A stretch of 8,467 nt of DNA from CAZWBR01 sp964404205 (GTDB taxonomy: Bacteria; Bacteroidota; Bacteroidia; Bacteroidales; Prolixibacteraceae): NCBI GenBank assembly GCA_964404205.1, contig CAYOJD010000124.1, positions 1 to 8,467 on the forward strand, read 5' to 3'. How positions within the stretch are numbered: position 1 is the stretch's first letter; every line of letters begins with the position of its first letter. Below are positions 6,140-8,467 of this stretch, piece by piece. The notes under the pieces were generated by a model. It searched no databases. It was given only the letters and a program-made list of their open reading frames with translations, and was not told the origin of the DNA. The position numbers and the translations under genes are program-made.

Positions 6140-7657
6140 CTACTTGCAGTGCAAATGGTCATCGACCAGTTGACGGATTTTGTCATTCTGACCATATAGC
6201 CGTTCGCTCAGACCTAAATCGTTGTAAGCTTTTAGCCGGGTCATCATATTGTCGAGTGTCCCTGCCGGGAAAATTCCTTCGGCTTCGAACCAACTCCGGG
6301 CAGCCGCCAAAGCCTCGGCCGACTCGTGGCACGAAGCAGGCAACTTGCTCAGCGAGTCGAGCTTCGCCCGGAACTCCGGTTTGAAAATATTGACATGTAC
6401 ATATTTCTCGTCGGCCATTTCGAGTGCCCGATCCATGGTCAGGCCGTGGCGCACCGCTACCGCGATGGCTGCCAACAGCAGATAGATATCGGCCGAGCCG
6501 TCAGGCGAACGCAACTCGATGGTTTGCTTTCCTTCGACATAGGGAATGGGCGACTGCTGTTGCGGATTGGCATCTTTAATCATACTGGTTTTGGCAATCC
6601 ATCCCAGCGGCACCCGAACGAGCGTCGAGCGGTTACGGTCGCCCCAGCAAATATTGGTAGGTGCCTCCTGATGCGGAACCAGCCGCAGGTACGAGGTTGG
6701 GATAGTATTCCCGAAAGCGGTTATCGGTGCGGCCAGATCGAGCAAGCCGGCAATCATCCGTCGTGCCGTGTCGCTAATGGTTCCCCGCTCCTCATCAATC
6801 ATCGCGTTCACCCCATCCTTTTCGGCCAGCATATGAATGTGCAACCCGCTCCCCGCCTTTCCGACGGTAATTTTCGGGGCAAAACTGATGGTCACGCCAT
6901 AGCGTTGGCCCAGCATCCGCAACACCCATTTGGCTATGGTTAGCTGGTCGGCACAATCTTCGATATTCACCGGAAGGAATTCAATCTCGTGTTGCTCGAA
7001 TGCCTCGGCACCCGAAATAAAATTACCCACTTCGTTGTGGCCATATTTGATGTAGCCGCCACACTGCGCTATCAGCGCCAGCGCTTCGACACGCAGCTTC
7101 TCCCACTTCGAAAAGGGAGCCGAGTTGTGATAGCCTCGCTGATCCACCGCCGGATAGAGCGGCTCGACTGGGCTGATGACATAATATTCCAGTTCGCCCA
7201 GCGCCTTCAGATTCATGCCGGTTGCTTCGCGGAAACGGGTAGCCGCCTTACGCAGGATATATTCGGGAGCGCTGGCCAGCGGCTCACCCTGATTGTTGTA
7301 GAACGAGCAAAGGATATCGAGCGCAGGCTCATCGCTAAAGGGGTTGACGAAAGCCGTCTTGAATCGTGGAATCACATAGAGGTCGCTCGACCCGGCTTCG
7401 AGGTAGCTAAAGAGGCTACTCCCGTCGACCCGCTCGCCACACGAGAGCAAATCTTCGAGATGTTGCCGGTTATTGATCACGAAATTAAGCGTCTTCAGTC
7501 GGCCATCATCGCCCACATAGCGAAAGTTGACCATCCGGATACCCTTCGCCTCAATAAAGGCAATGATATCTTCGCGGGTCAGCATGGCCGCCGGTTTCCC
7601 GAAATGTTGCACCAGCGCATTCGGGTTCATGGCAATCGTTAAATTATCAGTCGTCAT
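6140..7657 (-). CDS. Glutamine synthetase family protein (GSI-like)
   Basis: The 505-residue cytosolic protein has the N-terminal beta-grasp and C-terminal catalytic domains of type I glutamine synthetases, which join ammonia to glutamate using ATP. Active-site blocks are present: DGSS at 78-81, ELEYY at 155-159, HNEV at 207-210, EQHEIE at 221-226, GSGLHIH at 269-275, RLVPHQEAP with Arg325 and Glu331, RNRS at 341-344, and IELRSPDGSAD with Glu381 and Arg383. The catalytic Glu and His residues therefore look intact. It differs from classical GlnA in having about ten extra residues between the HNEV and EQHEIE blocks. It also has no NLYDLP-type adenylylation tyrosine; the corresponding region reads KYVHVNIFKPEF. 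Such divergent members include true glutamine synthetases and gamma-glutamyl-amine ligases, so the acceptor is uncertain. The first ATG at 7657 is taken; ATG 7630 (MNPNALVQHF) is a reasonable alternative. The gene is transcribed toward the ATPase gene and shares its terminator. Confidence 0.92.
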   Translation of the reverse strand: MTTDNLTIAMNPNALVQHFGKPAAMLTREDIIAFIEAKGIRMVNFRYVGDDGRLKTLNFVINNRQHLEDLLSCGERVDGSSLFSYLEAGSSDLYVIPRFKTAFVNPFSDEPALDILCSFYNNQGEPLASAPEYILRKAATRFREATGMNLKALGELEYYVISPVEPLYPAVDQRGYHNSAPFSKWEKLRVEALALIAQCGGYIKYGHNEVGNFISGAEAFEQHEIEFLPVNIEDCADQLTIAKWVLRMLGQRYGVTISFAPKITVGKAGSGLHIHMLAEKDGVNAMIDEERGTISDTARRMIAGLLDLAAPITAFGNTIPTSYLRLVPHQEAPTNICWGDRNRSTLVRVPLGWIAKTSMIKDANPQQQSPIPYVEGKQTIELRSPDGSADIYLLLAAIAVAVRHGLTMDRALEMADEKYVHVNIFKPEFRAKLDSLSKLPASCHESAEALAAARSWFEAEGIFPAGTLDNMMTRLKAYNDLGLSERLYGQNDKIRQLVDDHLHCK

Positions 7658-7677
7658 AACAGTTGATTTAGTCCTCT

Positions 7678-7685
7678 CAAAGTTA
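7678..7685 (-). promoter_or_regulatory. Candidate Bacteroidota -7 promoter element for the glutamine synthetase-like gene
   Basis: On the - strand this site reads TAACTTTG, an exact fit to TAnnTTTG. It lies 20 bases before the ATG at 7657, so a start site about 7 bases downstream would give a leader of some 13 nucleotides (about 40 if translation starts at 7630). An exact -33 TTTG is not present upstream; the nearest T-rich stretch is TTTTCTG, the reverse complement of 7701-7707, at shorter spacing than usual. Confidence 0.4.
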
Positions 7686-7744
7686 TCGATTCACATGGGG
7701 CAGAAAATGGGGAAAGGTCAGGGTTTGCACGGATGGGGAGCGAT

Positions 7745-7780
7745 AAAAAAAAATCCCCGGACCAAAAGTATGTCCGGGGA
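7745..7780 (-). terminator. Rho-independent terminator of the 120-residue hypothetical gene
   Basis: A perfect GC-rich stem, CCCCGGAC at 7755-7762 with GTCCGGGG at 7772-7779, is extended by one T-A pair (7754/7780) and closes a nine-base loop. On the - strand it is followed by nine T residues (complement of 7745-7753). It lies about 33 bases beyond the stop of the small gene at 7813 and ahead of the glutamine synthetase-like gene, so the two - strand genes are probably separate transcripts. There is no T-run on the + strand side. Confidence 0.92.
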
Positions 7781-7812
7781 GTGCTAAACCTAAAAAAGAC
7801 CTCTGTCTAACC

Positions 7813-8175
7813 CTATTTTTTGGCCTGAACGGTATCGTCAATTGTAAATCCCCAATCCGCAATTCGCTTTGGATTGGTTTGATTGATGGCTTTCAGCAGG
7901 TTTCGGCTAATTTTAAGCGCGTTGGAAATCGCTGGGGTATAACGGTCGCGTTCGCGATAAGCCATTTCCATCTGTGCTCTTAACGCCTCGGCCCCTTTGT
8001 GTATTTCTAATGCCTGACTTATGGTAGGACCAACAGCCGACCAATCGAGTCCATCGACGTTGTTGAGCGGCGACCCTTCGCCTTCGTTCTGATGTTTCTG
8101 ATAAACACTTGCTGCCAAAGCCAGCATTTCGCCTACATTTTGCGGGATTGATACCCTTCCTGAAGTTCTGTTCAT
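7813..8175 (-). CDS. Hypothetical protein, 120 residues, conserved-looking
   Basis: I do not recognise a named family. The protein is small, soluble-looking and mostly helical. It has an N-terminal RVSIPQNVGEMLALAASVYQKHQ, a loop with SPLNNVDGLDW, and a long charged helix of about residues 48-80 (HKGAEALRAQMEMAYRERDRY). A second helix follows (83-98), and the end NPKRIADWGFTID has a WGF motif. There is no signal peptide, membrane segment, cysteine or obvious DNA-binding motif. The layout recalls helical hypotheticals of similar length seen in Bacteroidota, some of which carry the same 'PKxLxxWGF' style ending; this is memory, not a search. The ATG at 8175 is the only sensible start. The gene ends at a strong terminator of its own and is followed by the glutamine synthetase-like gene on the same strand. 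The codon pattern and the terminator make it a real gene; the function is unknown. Confidence 0.8.
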   Translation of the reverse strand: MNRTSGRVSIPQNVGEMLALAASVYQKHQNEGEGSPLNNVDGLDWSAVGPTISQALEIHKGAEALRAQMEMAYRERDRYTPAISNALKISRNLLKAINQTNPKRIADWGFTIDDTVQAKK

Positions 8176-8247
8176 TGTGATTTAGTTTATACGGTTGTTG
8201 GTTACAAGTTAATTCATTTAAAATAATAATGCAACACATTAAACAGA

Positions 8248-8281
8248 CAAATAACTGATTATTTCAATATTAACACACAAA
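8248..8281 (-). promoter_or_regulatory. Weak candidate promoter for the 120-residue hypothetical gene
   Basis: On the - strand, TTTG (complement of 8278-8281) is followed after 22 bases by GTTATTTG (complement of 8248-8255). This resembles the Bacteroidota -33 TTTG and -7 TAnnTTTG pair, but the TA is not conserved and the spacing is one base longer than usual. A start near 8241 would leave a leader of about 65 nucleotides before the ATG at 8175. Confidence 0.25.
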
Positions 8282-8380
8282 AAATTCGATGGAGATTGAA
8301 AACGCTGACAGCATAAGGCTTCCTGACAAGCAGTCCACTTTATTTATCGATGATAGCCGATTCTCCGTTCATTGTTAATG

Positions 8381-8467
8381 CCCCCTTATCAAAATCTTCC
8401 CCCCTCTATCAATGTTTATAACGGGGTATGAAAGGTAATAATGCCATTATTAACGTTTATAACGGGG
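8381..8467. repeat. Cluster of GTTTATAACGGGG repeats with degenerate inverted copies and a palindrome
   Basis: An identical 13-mer, GTTTATAACGGGG, occurs at 8414-8426 and at 8455-8467, 41 bases apart, the second ending exactly at the window edge. The three bases before each copy also agree in two of three positions. Between them lies a perfect 17-base palindrome at 8436-8452 (TAATAATG, one central C, CATTATTA). Upstream, CCCCCTTATCAAA (8381-8393) and the related CCCCTCTATCAA (about 8400-8411) look like degenerate copies in the opposite orientation (CCCCGTTATAAAC is the reverse complement of the 13-mer). The rest of the gene-free edge from 8176 is AT-rich and holds only the weak promoter noted separately. 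The cluster could be an operator array, the start of a longer repeat region, or chance in AT-rich DNA with G/C tracts. Confidence 0.5.

Noticed and set aside
6326..7642. Two long + strand open frames (205 and 217 codons) opposite the glutamine synthetase-like gene
   Set aside because: The - strand encodes an intact 505-residue enzyme over the whole stretch, and the + strand frames show no recognisable motif.
8305..8328. Direct repeat CTGACA (8305-8310 and 8323-8328)
   Set aside because: Six bases twice within 25 is expected by chance and no other feature supports it.
8345..8377. Ten-codon open frame on the - strand (MNGESAIIDK) preceded by a G-rich, Shine-Dalgarno-like tract
   Set aside because: It is too short to judge, Bacteroidota rarely rely on such ribosome sites, and the G-tract is explained by the repeat cluster. 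No attenuator-like structure follows it before the next gene.
8381..8467. CRISPR array or leader at the right edge
   Set aside because: The shared core is only 13 bases with a 41-base period, two units are visible, and no cas genes are in the window.

Overview
The window most likely comes from the chromosome of a Bacteroidota species. The protein families and wording (a ThuA-domain secreted protein, a ChbG/YdjC-type deacetylase, a 120-residue orphan with the feel of Bacteroidota hypotheticals) point there. So do the lack of convincing Shine-Dalgarno sequences and the presence of TAnnTTTG-like -7 elements in front of two genes. Base composition is close to balanced, which is high for the phylum. 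The genus cannot be fixed from this stretch. There is no sign of mobile elements, CRISPR, tRNA or rRNA.

Layout from left to right. (1) The 3' end of a protein gene that starts outside the window, then a VOC/glyoxalase-fold protein and a GNAT acetyltransferase, all on the + strand and probably co-oriented in one unit. (2) A secreted ChbG/YdjC-type deacetylase on the - strand, convergent with the GNAT gene and divergent from (3) a secreted ThuA-domain protein on the + strand. (4) A 904-residue P2-type cation ATPase on the + strand, with its own candidate promoter. It ends at a strong hairpin that also serves (5) a convergent glutamine synthetase family gene on the - strand. (6) A 120-residue conserved-looking hypothetical on the - strand with its own strong terminator. 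(7) A gene-free, AT-rich right edge carrying direct and inverted copies of a GTTTATAACGGGG-like motif.

Functionally this is a mixed housekeeping/accessory neighbourhood rather than one pathway. The deacetylase and ThuA protein share a divergent intergenic region and both carry signal peptides, so a joint role in envelope or extracellular carbohydrate handling is possible. The ATPase and the glutamine synthetase-like gene are transcriptionally insulated from each other by the bidirectional terminator.

I found no compelling undescribed multi-gene system. The points most worth a second look are three. The ATPase lacks the acidic M5, M6 and M8 ion ligands of Ca2+ pumps. The glutamine synthetase homologue diverges from classical GSI and may not make glutamine. 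The repeat cluster at the right edge is cut off by the window end.
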